Translations under genes and position numbers: made by a program | The notes under the pieces: model-generated | What the model was told of the DNA's origin: nothing | Database searches by the model: none | The model's input: only the letters and a program-made list of their open reading frames with translations | Part shown: positions 44,869-55,185 of the stretch, in pieces | Layout: each line of letters begins with the position of its first letter | Position numbering within the stretch: position 1 is the stretch's first letter | Assembly (NCBI GenBank): GCA_022777205.1 | Contig: JALFGP010000027.1 | Span: 1 to 64,000 of the forward strand | Direction: 5' to 3' | Origin: Rikenellaceae bacterium | GTDB taxonomy: Bacteria; Bacteroidota; Bacteroidia; Bacteroidales; UBA932 | Length of the DNA stretch: 64,000 nucleotides

Positions 44869-47800
44869 ATGAGAAAAACATTCATCACCGCTTTGCTTCT
44901 AGCCGTTTGCGGCCTGTTCCCCGGAGTCCTGTCTGCAAAAACGTCCGGCATTCTCGTTGAGGCAGAAAGTTTCACACACAAGGGAGGCTGGGTCGTGGAT
45001 CAGCAGTTCATGGACATTATGGGGTCGCCTTACCTCCTTGCCCACGGACTGGGAGTTCCTGTCTCGGATGCGTCCACGCAGGTAACTGTTCCTGAAAGTG
45101 GTGTTTACGAGGTCTGGGTGAGAACCTACAACTGGGTGTCCCCCTGGACTTCCGGCAGGGGACCTGGACGGTTTGTCGTGAAGATTGACGGGAAGACACT
45201 TCCGAATGAACTCGGGGCGGATGGTGATGAATGGATGTGGCAGTCTGCCGGCAAGGTCCGCCTGAAGGAAGGGACCGTCTCCCTTGCTCTGGGTGACCTT
45301 ACCGGTTTTGACGGACGTTGTGATGCGGTTTTTCTCACAAAGGACAGGAACTGTCCTCCTGCATCCGTGGAGGAACTCGCTGCTTTCAGGAAAGAGAAGC
45401 TGAATCTCCCCGATGCGTCTGTCAAACAGTTTGACTTCGTTGTTGCCGGTGGCGGAATCGCCGGGATGTGCGCTGCTGCGGCAGCCTCGAGAAACGGCCT
45501 GAAGGTGGCCCTCGTGAATGACCGTCCGGTTCTTGGCGGCAACAACAGTTCGGAAGTCAGGGTGCATCTGGGCGGTTATGTCGAGATGGAACCCTACACC
45601 GGTCTGGGCAGGATGCAGCGTGAGTTCGGACACACCAGGGGCGGAAATGCCAAGCCGGCTGAATACTACGAAGATGAAAAGAAACAGCAGTTCATAGAGG
45701 CGGAGGAAGGCATAAAACTGTTCTCCAATTTCAGGGCTGTGGATGTCGTGAAAACCGGAAACAGGATTTCGGCTCTCAGAATCAAGCATATAGAGACCGG
45801 TGAGGAAATCCTTCTGGAGGCTCCTCTTTTCTCTGATTGCACGGGTGACGGAACTGTTGCCGTCCTTGCCGGGGCATCATATATGACCGGCAGGGAGGCC
45901 CGGAGCGAATTCGGGGAATCCCTTGCCCCTCAGCAGGCGGACAAGATGACGATGGGGGCATCCGTCCAGTGGTATTCTGAGGACAGGGGAGAGAAGACCT
46001 CCTTCCCGGAATTTGCCTACGGCATCGATTTCAATGCCTCCAACTGCGAGAAGGTCACGATGGGCGAATGGAAATGGGAGACGGGAATGAACCTCGACCA
46101 GATCGCGGATGCAGAAAGGATCAGGGACTACGGCCTTCTTGTGGTCTATTCCAACTGGAGTTTCCTCAAAAATCATCTTGAAAACAATTCAAAATGGGCG
46201 AACCGTTCCCTCGTTTGGGTTGCATATATAGCCGGCAAAAGGGAATCACGCCGCATTGTCGGGGATTACATCCTCACACAGAACGACATAGACAGGAACA
46301 TCCCCCACGAGGACGCTTCATTCACAACCACCTGGGCAATCGACCTGCATTCACCTGACAGTGACAATTCGGCAAAATTCCCGGGCAACGAGTTCAAGGC
46401 CTCGACGGTGCACAACTGGATTCATCCATATCCCGTTCCTTACAGATGTCTGTATTCCCGGGATGTGGACAATCTTTTCCTCGCCGGCAGGAACATCAGC
46501 GTGACCCACGTCGCCCTCGGCACTGTCAGGGTGATGCGCACCACTGGAATGATGGGCGAGGTGGTCGGTATGGCGGCCTCAATCTGCTCCCGGAACGGCT
46601 GCACACCAAGGGGAGTCTATGAGTCCCATCTTGATGAACTCAAGGCAATGATGAAAGAGGGGGCAGGAAAGAGGGAAGGTCTGAACAACCAGAAATTCAA
46701 TCTGCCCAACCGCTTGCTTGACAGGCCTGTCGCTGCAGGCTGGAGCCGTCTTGAAAACGACACCCTCATTGTCGGGAATCGTCTGATTGAAAGGAAGTTC
46801 GTCTGGAACGGAGGCAATCTGATGACCTTCAGCGTCACCAACAAGGAAACGGGAGTCACCAGAAAAAGCGTTGCCCTCAAACCGGATTTCTCCGTGTCCA
46901 GGGACAGTTCACCCGGCAGAGAAGCCTCTTTTGAATCTGTGGATGTCCCTTCTGACGGCATCACACCGGGCTTCCACAAGGCAGTCGTGACCACGATTGT
47001 CGGACAGGTCACGGTCCGCAGGGAGTTCAGAGTCTATGCCGATGTGCCTGCAATCGCCTGTGACACCTATCTCAAAGGCTGTCTCCCGGGGATGGAGCCT
47101 TCTGCTGAGACCTCAGCGGCGGACCGGAAGAACATTGAATCCGTTGCCGATATGGCTACAAAACCGGTTCAGGCTGTCCTTGACCAGGTGGATTTCGGTG
47201 GAAGGCACTGGCACTCCAAAGCCGTTGAATTCTGGGACGTGACCGACTGGAACAACACTCTTGTGGCTGAAAGGGAGTTCATTCCGTACCACAAGATGTC
47301 CTACCGTGGCAATCTGCTGTTTTTCAGGGATGCTGCCGCTTCCGACGGCTATTTCTTCCTGAAGGAGGCCCCTTGCTCCAGCACCCAGCTCAGCTATCCG
47401 GGCTCGGACTTCACTGCTGAATACGGCCATTTCACCGTTACAGGGCTTGGAATAAAAGGCTCCGACGTCAGTCCTGACCAATGGACCGGTGTCTATTCCT
47501 GTGTCCTCGGAGTGTGTGACGGCACTGAACTGTCGGCTCTCAAAGCCCTCAGAACCTATCAGAAGCAGCTCCGCCTCCACAGTCGCGGCCGTGACGAGAT
47601 GATAATGATGAACACCTGGGGAGATCGCAGCCAGGACTCGAAGGTCAATGAGAAATTCTGCCTTGAGGAACTGGAGAAGGCTGCCCGTCTGGGAGTCACA
47701 CACTTCCAGATTGATGACGGCTGGCAGGCCGGCAAAAGTCCGAACTCCGCCGTTGCGAAAGGCTCTTTCAAGAACATTCACGACAATCCCGACTACTGGA

Positions 47801-48729
47801 CTCCCGATCCTGTGAAATATCCCCGTGGTCTGACCCCGATTGTCCAAAGGGGCCGGGAACTGGGAATCACCATAGGTCTGTGGTTCAACCCGAGCGTCCA
47901 GAACGACTTCGAGGACTGGAAAAAGGACGCGGACATTCTTGTAGGCCTGTTTGAGAAATACGGCATCTATGTCTTCAAGATCGACGGCTTGACCATCACC
48001 TCGAAGAAGGGCGAGACCAATCTCCACCGTCTTTTCGACGACGTGCTCCAGCGCACCGGAAACAAGGTCCTGTTCAACCTGGATGCCACTGCAAGCCGCA
48101 GGGGAGGCTATCATTCCTTCTGCAGTTACGGCAACATTTTCCTTGAAAACCGCTACACCGACTGGGGCAACTACTATCCTTACCAGACCCTGCGCAACCT
48201 CTGGATGCTTTCGAAATATGTCCCGGCTGAAAGGCTCCAGATTGAGTTCCTGAACAAATGGAGGAATGCCGGGAAGTACGGCGATGACCCTTTTGCTCCG
48301 GGAAGGTATTCCTTCGACTATCTTTTTGCCGTCTCTATGGCCGGACAGCCCCTTGCCTGGATGGAGGCGTCCAATCTTCCGGAGGAGGCTTTCTCCGTCG
48401 CTCCTATGCTTGAAACATACAAATCATTCAGTTACGATTTCCATGAAGGTCTGATTTTACCAATCGGGGAGGAACCTTCAGGAAAGTCCTGGACAGGATT
48501 CCAGTCAATCCGCAGCGACCGTTCCGGCTATGTCCTTGTCTTCCGTGAGATGACCGGTGAGTCCGAATCGCGGGTCGCCACCTGGCTTCCTGAGGGCTCC
48601 GAAGTCTCTTTCAAACCATTGGCGGGCAGCGGCGAAGCCTTCGAGGGCATCGTGGAAGAAGACGGCAAGGTCCGCTTCCGTCTTCCGGAAGACAACTCCT
48701 TCTCTTTGTATGAATATGAAATAAAGTAG
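44869..48729 (+). CDS. Secreted FAD-dependent oxidoreductase fused to GH36-like alpha-galactosidase domain
   Basis: A 1286-residue protein. After a signal peptide (ending GVLSAK) comes a golvesin/CBM-like beta domain (about 28-165: ILVEAESFTHKGGW, VPESGVYEVWVRTYNW). A FAD_oxidored (PF12831-type) domain runs about 185-620: the dinucleotide loop VVAGGGIAGMCAAAAA, the NNSSEVR segment, and the closing FLAGRNISVTHVALGTVRVM. The C-terminal GH36-like domain begins near 640 and includes MMNTWGDRS, HFQIDDGWQ, GLWFNPS and the presumed nucleophile Asp1039 in VFKIDGLT. Fusion of a flavin oxidase/dehydrogenase with a glycosidase suggests oxidation of a sugar coupled to cleavage; this is inferred. It follows the beta-helix gene by 6 bp. 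Confidence 0.82.
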   Translation: MRKTFITALLLAVCGLFPGVLSAKTSGILVEAESFTHKGGWVVDQQFMDIMGSPYLLAHGLGVPVSDASTQVTVPESGVYEVWVRTYNWVSPWTSGRGPGRFVVKIDGKTLPNELGADGDEWMWQSAGKVRLKEGTVSLALGDLTGFDGRCDAVFLTKDRNCPPASVEELAAFRKEKLNLPDASVKQFDFVVAGGGIAGMCAAAAASRNGLKVALVNDRPVLGGNNSSEVRVHLGGYVEMEPYTGLGRMQREFGHTRGGNAKPAEYYEDEKKQQFIEAEEGIKLFSNFRAVDVVKTGNRISALRIKHIETGEEILLEAPLFSDCTGDGTVAVLAGASYMTGREARSEFGESLAPQQADKMTMGASVQWYSEDRGEKTSFPEFAYGIDFNASNCEKVTMGEWKWETGMNLDQIADAERIRDYGLLVVYSNWSFLKNHLENNSKWANRSLVWVAYIAGKRESRRIVGDYILTQNDIDRNIPHEDASFTTTWAIDLHSPDSDNSAKFPGNEFKASTVHNWIHPYPVPYRCLYSRDVDNLFLAGRNISVTHVALGTVRVMRTTGMMGEVVGMAASICSRNGCTPRGVYESHLDELKAMMKEGAGKREGLNNQKFNLPNRLLDRPVAAGWSRLENDTLIVGNRLIERKFVWNGGNLMTFSVTNKETGVTRKSVALKPDFSVSRDSSPGREASFESVDVPSDGITPGFHKAVVTTIVGQVTVRREFRVYADVPAIACDTYLKGCLPGMEPSAETSAADRKNIESVADMATKPVQAVLDQVDFGGRHWHSKAVEFWDVTDWNNTLVAEREFIPYHKMSYRGNLLFFRDAAASDGYFFLKEAPCSSTQLSYPGSDFTAEYGHFTVTGLGIKGSDVSPDQWTGVYSCVLGVCDGTELSALKALRTYQKQLRLHSRGRDEMIMMNTWGDRSQDSKVNEKFCLEELEKAARLGVTHFQIDDGWQAGKSPNSAVAKGSFKNIHDNPDYWTPDPVKYPRGLTPIVQRGRELGITIGLWFNPSVQNDFEDWKKDADILVGLFEKYGIYVFKIDGLTITSKKGETNLHRLFDDVLQRTGNKVLFNLDATASRRGGYHSFCSYGNIFLENRYTDWGNYYPYQTLRNLWMLSKYVPAERLQIEFLNKWRNAGKYGDDPFAPGRYSFDYLFAVSMAGQPLAWMEASNLPEEAFSVAPMLETYKSFSYDFHEGLILPIGEEPSGKSWTGFQSIRSDRSGYVLVFREMTGESESRVATWLPEGSEVSFKPLAGSGEAFEGIVEEDGKVRFRLPEDNSFSLYEYEIK

Positions 48730-48746
48730 TATATTTAAAGCTTTAT

Positions 48747-50099
48747 ATGAAATTGAAAAATATACTTTTGTCTTTGGCATCACTTCTCCCGGTCGTTTCC
48801 TGCAACGCCGGCTCCTCCCCGGAGATGTCGTCAGTTTCATCGCTTTTCATATACGGAGAGGCTGCGGAAGGCTTGACCCAGGCCCGCAAGGCGGCCTTGA
48901 GCAAGGTGTATGACGGCGGAAACAATGCTGTCGCCGGAGTGTTCGAGACTTACCTGAATTTCTCCGAAGGGGGATTTTCAGTCGTTGATGCTGAAGGCAA
49001 TGCCTGGACACTGTACGAAGGAGGAAAAGTGATGAAAGACGGCGGAGCGAGTGTCTTCAGCGGGGAAAGTGGCGTTTGCCGCCTCAGGATTGACACCAAC
49101 ACCGGTCTGTGGTCCATGGTCAAGGTCAATGCCGTGACATTCCGTTCATTCTATGGTGACAGGGTTTCCGTCGAAGGTGAATATTCCGGACTTGGAAAAT
49201 GGAAATTCTCAGGGATTCCTCTTGATTCAAAGGCAGGCGAGGTGAAATATTACAGGTTTGACGTGGCTTCTGACAATCCTGAGGAACTTGCATACCTGTG
49301 CTCCACAATGGACCTGAACACATCCGATCCTGAATCCTACAAATCCCCTTACCAGTATGTCAGAACCCTCGGGAAGACCGCCTTCGAATCAATTGCCGGA
49401 CAGGATGACGGCAGTGCTGCGGCCTTCCGTTTTGCTGCTGCGGATGAGGGGACGACTGAAATAACCCTTTCACTGAATTCCGGACAGTCAAGGTACATTC
49501 ACTCGGTGGAAATCGCCCCTCCGGGACCTCCTGCTGCATTTATGGGTGATTCAATCACGGAAAACTGGAGGAAATCCTCCACCGGCCATCCCGAGTTCTT
49601 CACTGACAACAATTATCTGAATTTCGGTATCAGCGGACAGACAACCACACAGATGCTTGCCCGTTTCGGGCAGGAGGTAGTGGCGAACAAACCTCAATGC
49701 GTGGTGATTTGCGGCGGAACCAACGACATCGCGGGAAACGGAGGTGCGATTGATAACGAGGCGATTCTGAAAAACATCGCGGAAATGGGAGATATGGCCC
49801 AGGAGGCCCGCATCAAGGTGATTCTGTGCTCGATTCTGCCGACTGACCATTACTGGTGGAAAGCCGATATGACTCCCGGGGAAATCGTTTCGAGAATCGC
49901 CGATATGAACGTCCGCATCCGCAACCTGTGCAACACCAGGGATTGGACATACGTGGATTATTTCACCCCGATGGCGGACAAGACCACGGGCGCCATACTC
50001 ACTCAGTATTCCGATGACAGAATCCATCCGAACAAGGACGGCTACACGGTGATGGAGGGCATCATCCGGCCGGTAATACGTGAAGTTACAGAAAAATAA
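48747..50099 (+). CDS. SGNH/GDSL esterase lipoprotein
   Basis: A 450-residue lipoprotein (lipobox Val-Val-Ser-Cys). The N-terminal half is beta-rich and unassigned, containing WTLYEGGKVM and YSGLGKWKFSGIPL. The C-terminal half is a complete SGNH hydrolase: block I FMGDSITENW with Ser269, block II NFGISGQTTTQML, block III CGGTNDIAG, and block V DDRIHPNKDGY with Asp424 and His427. The family includes acetyl-xylan and rhamnogalacturonan acetyl esterases, so deacylation of the PUL substrate is likely. It is 17 bp downstream of the FAD-GH36 gene. Confidence 0.88.
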   Translation: MKLKNILLSLASLLPVVSCNAGSSPEMSSVSSLFIYGEAAEGLTQARKAALSKVYDGGNNAVAGVFETYLNFSEGGFSVVDAEGNAWTLYEGGKVMKDGGASVFSGESGVCRLRIDTNTGLWSMVKVNAVTFRSFYGDRVSVEGEYSGLGKWKFSGIPLDSKAGEVKYYRFDVASDNPEELAYLCSTMDLNTSDPESYKSPYQYVRTLGKTAFESIAGQDDGSAAAFRFAAADEGTTEITLSLNSGQSRYIHSVEIAPPGPPAAFMGDSITENWRKSSTGHPEFFTDNNYLNFGISGQTTTQMLARFGQEVVANKPQCVVICGGTNDIAGNGGAIDNEAILKNIAEMGDMAQEARIKVILCSILPTDHYWWKADMTPGEIVSRIADMNVRIRNLCNTRDWTYVDYFTPMADKTTGAILTQYSDDRIHPNKDGYTVMEGIIRPVIREVTEK

Positions 50100-50112
50100 A
50101 AGGTAATATTAT

Positions 50113-52332
50113 ATGAAGAAATCAATGACTCTTATTTGGCTGGTTGTGGCAGCCGTTATTTCATTTTCTTTGGACAGTGACTGCTTTGCAAGGAAGCGGA
50201 CAAAGGAGCCTGTGTACAAGAATTCCGCGGCATCTGTCGAGGACAGGGTCAGTGACCTGCTTTCAAGGATGACCCTTGAGGAGAAACTGCTCCAGCTCAG
50301 CCAGTACACCCTGGGCAGGAACACTGTGGAAAACAATCTCGGGGAGGCTGTCAGGGACGTGCCTGCGGAAATAGGTTCCCTGATATATTTCGGCGACGAT
50401 GCCGTCCTGAGGAATGAGATGCAGAGAAAGGCCGTGGAGGAGTCCCGGCTGGGCATTCCGATTCTGTTCGGCCACGACGTAATCCACGGTTACAGGACAA
50501 TGTTCCCCGTACCTCTTGCGCAGGCTTGTTCGTGGAACCCTGAAATGGTCAGGAAAAGTTGTACCGTTGCTGCCCAAGAGGCTTATTCCTGCGGTGTTGA
50601 CTGGACTTTTTCTCCTATGGTGGACATCGCCAGGGACCCCCGTTGGGGAAGGATAATGGAGGGCTATGGGGAAGATCCTTACGCGGCCTCCGTCTATTGC
50701 CGTGCAGCGGTGAAAGGATATCAGGGAGACGACCTTTCGGCTGAAAACACGATTGCTGCCTGCCTGAAGCATTATGTGGGTTACGGTGCTTCGGAAGCCG
50801 GAAGGGATTATGTCCCGACTGAAATCTCCGACCAGACGCTTTGGGACACATATCTTCCTCCGTTCGAGGCCGGAGTGAAGGCCGGGGCGGCGACTCTGAT
50901 GAGCGCTTTCCACAACATAAGCGGGACACCTGCCACAGGAAACAGATACATTCTCACCGAAGTGCTCAAGGAAAAATGGGGACACGACGGATTCGTGGTC
51001 TCGGACTGGGATGCCGTGCGCCAGCTTGTCAATCAGGGAATGGCAAAGGACGCGAAGGAGGCGGCTATGATTGCGTTCAATGCCGGTGTGGAGATGGATA
51101 TGGTCGATGACCTTTACAAGAACCATCTTCCGGAATTGATCAGCGAGGGCAAGGTCAGGATGGAGCAGCTGGACGATGCCGTGAGGCGTGTCCTGAGAAT
51201 CAAGTTCAGACTGGGACTGTTTGAGCATCCTTTTGCCAGCGAGACGCCTCAGGAGGAAAGGTATCTTTTTCCGGAGAGCGTCGCTCTGGCAGAGGAGGCG
51301 GCAGCTGAGACAATGGTGCTTCTGAAAAATGAGGGAGGCATTCTTCCTTTGAACCCGGAGTGCAATCTGGCCGTTGCCGGTCCTGTTGCCCTTTCAAGGG
51401 AGGTCCACAACGGCAACTGGATCGCAAGGGCCCGTGCGGAGGATGTCATTACCGTTGCAGAAGGTCTGGAAAAGGAGTTCAAAGGCAGAATCCTGACGGC
51501 GGAAGGCTGCGGTTTCGAAGGGGATGACAGGAGCGGCTTCGAGCAGGCCCTCAAGGCTGTCCGGGAGTCTGATGTCGCTGTCGTCTGCATCGGACACAAG
51601 GCAGGTTGGAGCGGAGAGAACTGTTCACGCTCCACCATTGAAATTCCTCAGATACAGATTGACTTCTTGAAGGCTGTCAAGGCTGTCGGTAAACCGGTTG
51701 TCACCCTTGTTTCCGGGGGACGTCCTTTGGACCTTCGTGAGGTGGTTGACAATTCGGACGCCGTCCTGATGATCTGGCATCCGGGTACGATGGCAGGACC
51801 TGCGGTTGCAGGAATCCTCGACGGCAGGTACAATCCTTCCGCGAAGCTTGCCGTGACATTCCCTTACAGCACCGGCCAGATTCCGATCTATTACAACAGG
51901 AGGAACAGCGGCCGACGTGGCACCCAGGGACTGTACAAGGACATCCAGAGCGAACCTCTTTTTGAATTCGGCTACGGATTGAGCTATTCCACATTCGAGT
52001 ACCGGAACCTTACCTTGGACTCAGATAAGGTCAGCCCGGAAGGCAAGGTCACCGCGTCTGTCGAAGTGGTGAACACAAGTTCCCGTGACGGACAGCAGGC
52101 GGTTCTGTGGTTTATCCGTGACCCTTACAGCCTCATCACAAGACCTGTCAAGGAACTGAAATTCTTCGAGAAGAAGATGATTCCTGCCGGTGAATCAATG
52201 GTTTTCAAGTTTGAAATCGACCCGTTGAGGGATCTCGGATTCGTGGACCGGACCGGACGGAAATATCTGGATTCCGGGGAATACCGGATTATGGTCGGCG
52301 GTCTGGAAGCCGTTCTGGAAGTTGTTGAATGA
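50113..52332 (+). CDS. GH3 beta-glucosidase (BglX type)
   Basis: A 739-residue secreted or periplasmic protein (signal around 5-25). The GH3 N-terminal barrel carries GHDVIHGYRTMFP, SPMVDIARDPRWGR, LKHYVGYGASEAGRDY and the nucleophile Asp298 in VVSDWDAVRQL. The GH3 C-terminal domain (VLLKNEGGILPL, GHKAGWSGENCSR) and fibronectin-III-like domain complete it. The size and motifs match BglX, which releases terminal beta-glucose from oligosaccharides. It starts 13 bp after the esterase gene. Confidence 0.93.
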   Translation: MKKSMTLIWLVVAAVISFSLDSDCFARKRTKEPVYKNSAASVEDRVSDLLSRMTLEEKLLQLSQYTLGRNTVENNLGEAVRDVPAEIGSLIYFGDDAVLRNEMQRKAVEESRLGIPILFGHDVIHGYRTMFPVPLAQACSWNPEMVRKSCTVAAQEAYSCGVDWTFSPMVDIARDPRWGRIMEGYGEDPYAASVYCRAAVKGYQGDDLSAENTIAACLKHYVGYGASEAGRDYVPTEISDQTLWDTYLPPFEAGVKAGAATLMSAFHNISGTPATGNRYILTEVLKEKWGHDGFVVSDWDAVRQLVNQGMAKDAKEAAMIAFNAGVEMDMVDDLYKNHLPELISEGKVRMEQLDDAVRRVLRIKFRLGLFEHPFASETPQEERYLFPESVALAEEAAAETMVLLKNEGGILPLNPECNLAVAGPVALSREVHNGNWIARARAEDVITVAEGLEKEFKGRILTAEGCGFEGDDRSGFEQALKAVRESDVAVVCIGHKAGWSGENCSRSTIEIPQIQIDFLKAVKAVGKPVVTLVSGGRPLDLREVVDNSDAVLMIWHPGTMAGPAVAGILDGRYNPSAKLAVTFPYSTGQIPIYYNRRNSGRRGTQGLYKDIQSEPLFEFGYGLSYSTFEYRNLTLDSDKVSPEGKVTASVEVVNTSSRDGQQAVLWFIRDPYSLITRPVKELKFFEKKMIPAGESMVFKFEIDPLRDLGFVDRTGRKYLDSGEYRIMVGGLEAVLEVVE

Positions 52333-52379
52333 TGAATATTGAGGCTTAGTCTCAGCCTCTGAATGATATATATTCCGTT

Positions 52380-54929
52380 ATGAGATTGAAATCAATATTA
52401 ATTTCATTGCTTGCATCGTCAGCCTTCCTTTCGGGGCTGCCGGTCTCTGCCCAGAGAACCGAAGTCCTTCTGGAAAAAGGTTGGAAATTCCATCTTGGAG
52501 ATGCCCCTGGCGCCGAGTCTGTTGATTTTGACGATTCCCGCTGGGAGAGTGTGACCATCCCGCACGACTGGGCGATAACCGGTCCTTTCGACATCGCCAA
52601 TGATCTTCAGAGTGTTGCCGTGACACAGAATATGGAGAAGACGGCCACTTTGAAGACAGGGCGCACCGGAGGATTGCCATACGTCGGTGCCGGCTGGTAC
52701 AGACTTCGTTTCGACGTCCAGCCGGGACGTACTGCTCAGCTGCTCTTTGACGGGGCGATGAGCGGAGCCAGGGTTTACGTCAACGGACGGGAGGTCTGCA
52801 GTTCCCCTTACGGCTACAGCCCTTTCCACACGGATGTCACTGATGCTCTCAATGATGACGGAAAGGGGAATGTCCTGGCGGTGCGGCTGGAGAATCTGCC
52901 TTCCTCTTCCAGATGGTATCCCGGAGCGGGACTTTACAGGAATGTACATCTCATAACAACAGGAAAGGTCCATATACCCGTGTGGGGTACTCATCTCACC
53001 ACACCGCACATTGAGCAGGACTATGCCTCGGTGCACATCGAGACTGAAGTCGCCTCAGGGGAGGGACGTTCCCTAAGCATCCGGACTTCCATCTATGCCC
53101 CTGACGGGACGGAAGTGTCGCAGAACGTTTTCGCCGGAAAGACTGCCCAGGGACAGCCTCTTGTGCAGAATCTCATAGTGGAGAATCCGCAGTTGTGGAG
53201 CCCTGAGACACCGTCTCTGTATGTGGCGGAGTCGAAGCTTTTCGATGGTGACAGCCTTGTCGATATTTACAGGACACGTTTCGGCTTCCGGACTGTTGAA
53301 TTTGTTCCGGAGAAGGGATTTTTCCTCAACGGGCAGCCCCGCAAATTCCAGGGTGTCTGCAACCACCACGACCTCGGCCCTCTCGGAGCCGCAGTCAATG
53401 TGTCGGCCCTCAGGCACCAGCTTCTGCTGCTGAAGGATATGGGCTGCGATGCAATCAGGACTTCCCACAATATGCCGGCTCCGGAACTGGTGGATCTTTG
53501 TGACGAGATGGGCTTTATGATGATGATCGAGCCTTTCGATGAATGGGATGTGGCCAAATGCAGCAACGGCTACCACAGATTCTTCAATGAGCAGTCCGAT
53601 GTCGAGGGAGTTACCTGGGCTGAAAGGGATATGGTCAGGATGCTCCGCAGGTGGCGCAACAATCCGTGCGTCGTCTTGTGGAGCATCGGCAATGAGGTCC
53701 CTTCACAATGCGATCCGCAGGGTTACCGTGTTGCGAAATTCCTTCAGGATATCTGCCACAGGGAAGATCCTTCCCGCCTTTGCACCTGCGGAATGGACCA
53801 GGTGTCCTGTGTGCTTGACAACGGTTTTGCCGCTTTGATTGACGTGCCCGGGCTCAATTACAGGACATTCCGGTACAAAGAGGCCTGGAATACCCTTCCA
53901 CAAAGGTTCATCCTCGGGAGTGAAACGGCATCTACGGTCAGTTCACGCGGCGTTTACAAACTGCCTGCCCAAAAGCGTTTCAGTGCGACCGATGAGGACC
54001 ATCAGTGCTCGGCCTATGACCTGGATGCCTGTCGCTGGTCCAATGTTCCCGACATTGATTTTGCCCTTGCGGATGATTATCCATGGACTATGGGACAGTT
54101 CGTCTGGACCGGTTTCGACTATCTCGGGGAACCGTCTCCGTACGACACTGACGCCTGGCCGAATCACAGTTCGATGTTCGGAATAATCGACCTCGCGTCT
54201 ATCCCCAAAGACCGCTTCTATCTCTACCGGAGCATCTGGAACAGGGAGAATCCCACCCTGCATATCCTTCCGCATTGGAACTGGGAGGGGCACGAAGGGC
54301 AGGAAATCCCGGTGTTCGTCTATACTTCCTGGCCCCAGGTCGAGCTGTTTGTCAACGGAGTGAGCCAGGGTGTACGCAGAAAGGCCTCCGGGACTCCTGC
54401 CGAGGGACTTCAGACCGAGAACCACGAGGAACGCTACAGACTCATCTGGGACGGAGTGAAATATGAAAAAGGTGAATTGAAGGCTGTGGCGTACGACCGG
54501 GATGGGAATGTCGTGACGGAAGAAACGGTCCGCACGGCCGGCAAGCCTCATCACATAGAGATTGTCAACGGATTGTCATTCACCGGTGTGGAGGAACTGC
54601 CCGTCCTGAAAGCGGACGGAAAGGACCTCTGTTACCTGACCGTCAGGATAGTTGACAAGGACGGCAATCTCTGTCCGGGGGCAGGGAATCTTGTGGAGTT
54701 TTCAGTCACAGGAGCCGCTTCGTACAGAGCTGCCGCAAACGGTGATCCGACTTGCCTTGACATTTTCCACCAGACGCGGATGCACGCTTTCGGAGGAATG
54801 CTCACAGTGATTCTCCAGGCAGGAGAAACCCCAGGTGAAGCCACAATAAAAGCTTACTCCAAAGGTCTCCGGAGCGCTTCAGTTTCCCTTGGGGTAATGT
54901 TCACAGAAGTGGACAAAACGGCATTTTAG
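52380..54929 (+). CDS. GH2 beta-galactosidase-family enzyme
   Basis: An 849-residue protein with a signal peptide ending PVSAQ. The sugar-binding domain (WESVTIPHDWAI, GAGWYRLRFDV), immunoglobulin-like domain, and TIM barrel with the acid/base Glu439 in WSIGNEVPSQ and nucleophile Glu515 in LGSETAST are present. A DUF4982-like and a Glyco_hydro2 C5-like domain follow (VFVYTSWPQVELFVNGVSQG; TVRIVDKDGNLCPGAGNLV), the usual Bacteroidales arrangement. It is the last gene of the PUL operon, 47 bp after the GH3 gene. The exact sugar is unproven. Confidence 0.92.
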   Translation: MRLKSILISLLASSAFLSGLPVSAQRTEVLLEKGWKFHLGDAPGAESVDFDDSRWESVTIPHDWAITGPFDIANDLQSVAVTQNMEKTATLKTGRTGGLPYVGAGWYRLRFDVQPGRTAQLLFDGAMSGARVYVNGREVCSSPYGYSPFHTDVTDALNDDGKGNVLAVRLENLPSSSRWYPGAGLYRNVHLITTGKVHIPVWGTHLTTPHIEQDYASVHIETEVASGEGRSLSIRTSIYAPDGTEVSQNVFAGKTAQGQPLVQNLIVENPQLWSPETPSLYVAESKLFDGDSLVDIYRTRFGFRTVEFVPEKGFFLNGQPRKFQGVCNHHDLGPLGAAVNVSALRHQLLLLKDMGCDAIRTSHNMPAPELVDLCDEMGFMMMIEPFDEWDVAKCSNGYHRFFNEQSDVEGVTWAERDMVRMLRRWRNNPCVVLWSIGNEVPSQCDPQGYRVAKFLQDICHREDPSRLCTCGMDQVSCVLDNGFAALIDVPGLNYRTFRYKEAWNTLPQRFILGSETASTVSSRGVYKLPAQKRFSATDEDHQCSAYDLDACRWSNVPDIDFALADDYPWTMGQFVWTGFDYLGEPSPYDTDAWPNHSSMFGIIDLASIPKDRFYLYRSIWNRENPTLHILPHWNWEGHEGQEIPVFVYTSWPQVELFVNGVSQGVRRKASGTPAEGLQTENHEERYRLIWDGVKYEKGELKAVAYDRDGNVVTEETVRTAGKPHHIEIVNGLSFTGVEELPVLKADGKDLCYLTVRIVDKDGNLCPGAGNLVEFSVTGAASYRAAANGDPTCLDIFHQTRMHAFGGMLTVILQAGETPGEATIKAYSKGLRSASVSLGVMFTEVDKTAF

Positions 54930-54945
54930 TATGTCAATATTTCCA

Positions 54946-55185
54946 TCAGATATATCTCCTGACCTTCTTGCAGTACTCCTCATATTCGGTACCGAAGGTT
55001 TTGCGCAGGAAGTCCTCCTCCTGCCTTATCTGAAGGTGCAGCATCACTACAGGAAAGACAGCGAACAGCAGATGGATGATGTTAGGGAAAGCCATCAGCA
55101 GACCTATGTACATCAGGTCAAAGCCTACGAAGGCGGGATTACGGCTGATGCGGTATATGGGTGCCTTCACTATCATTTGTCTCAA
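54946..55185 (-). pseudogene. C-terminal remnant of an isoprenylcysteine-methyltransferase-like membrane protein
   Basis: The fragment contains RNPAFVGFDLMYIGLL and FRKTFGTEYEEYCKKV-like C-terminal motifs (here FLRKTFGTEYEEYCKKVRRY) of the ICMT/PEMT family, but only one or two of the usual membrane segments. Coding-like residues (DNADDLRQMIVKAP) run upstream of the first ATG (55176) to a stop inside the next gene. The full-length family is about 150-200 residues, so the 5' half is missing. It may be non-functional. It is 3' of the HARE-like gene on the same strand. Confidence 0.6.
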
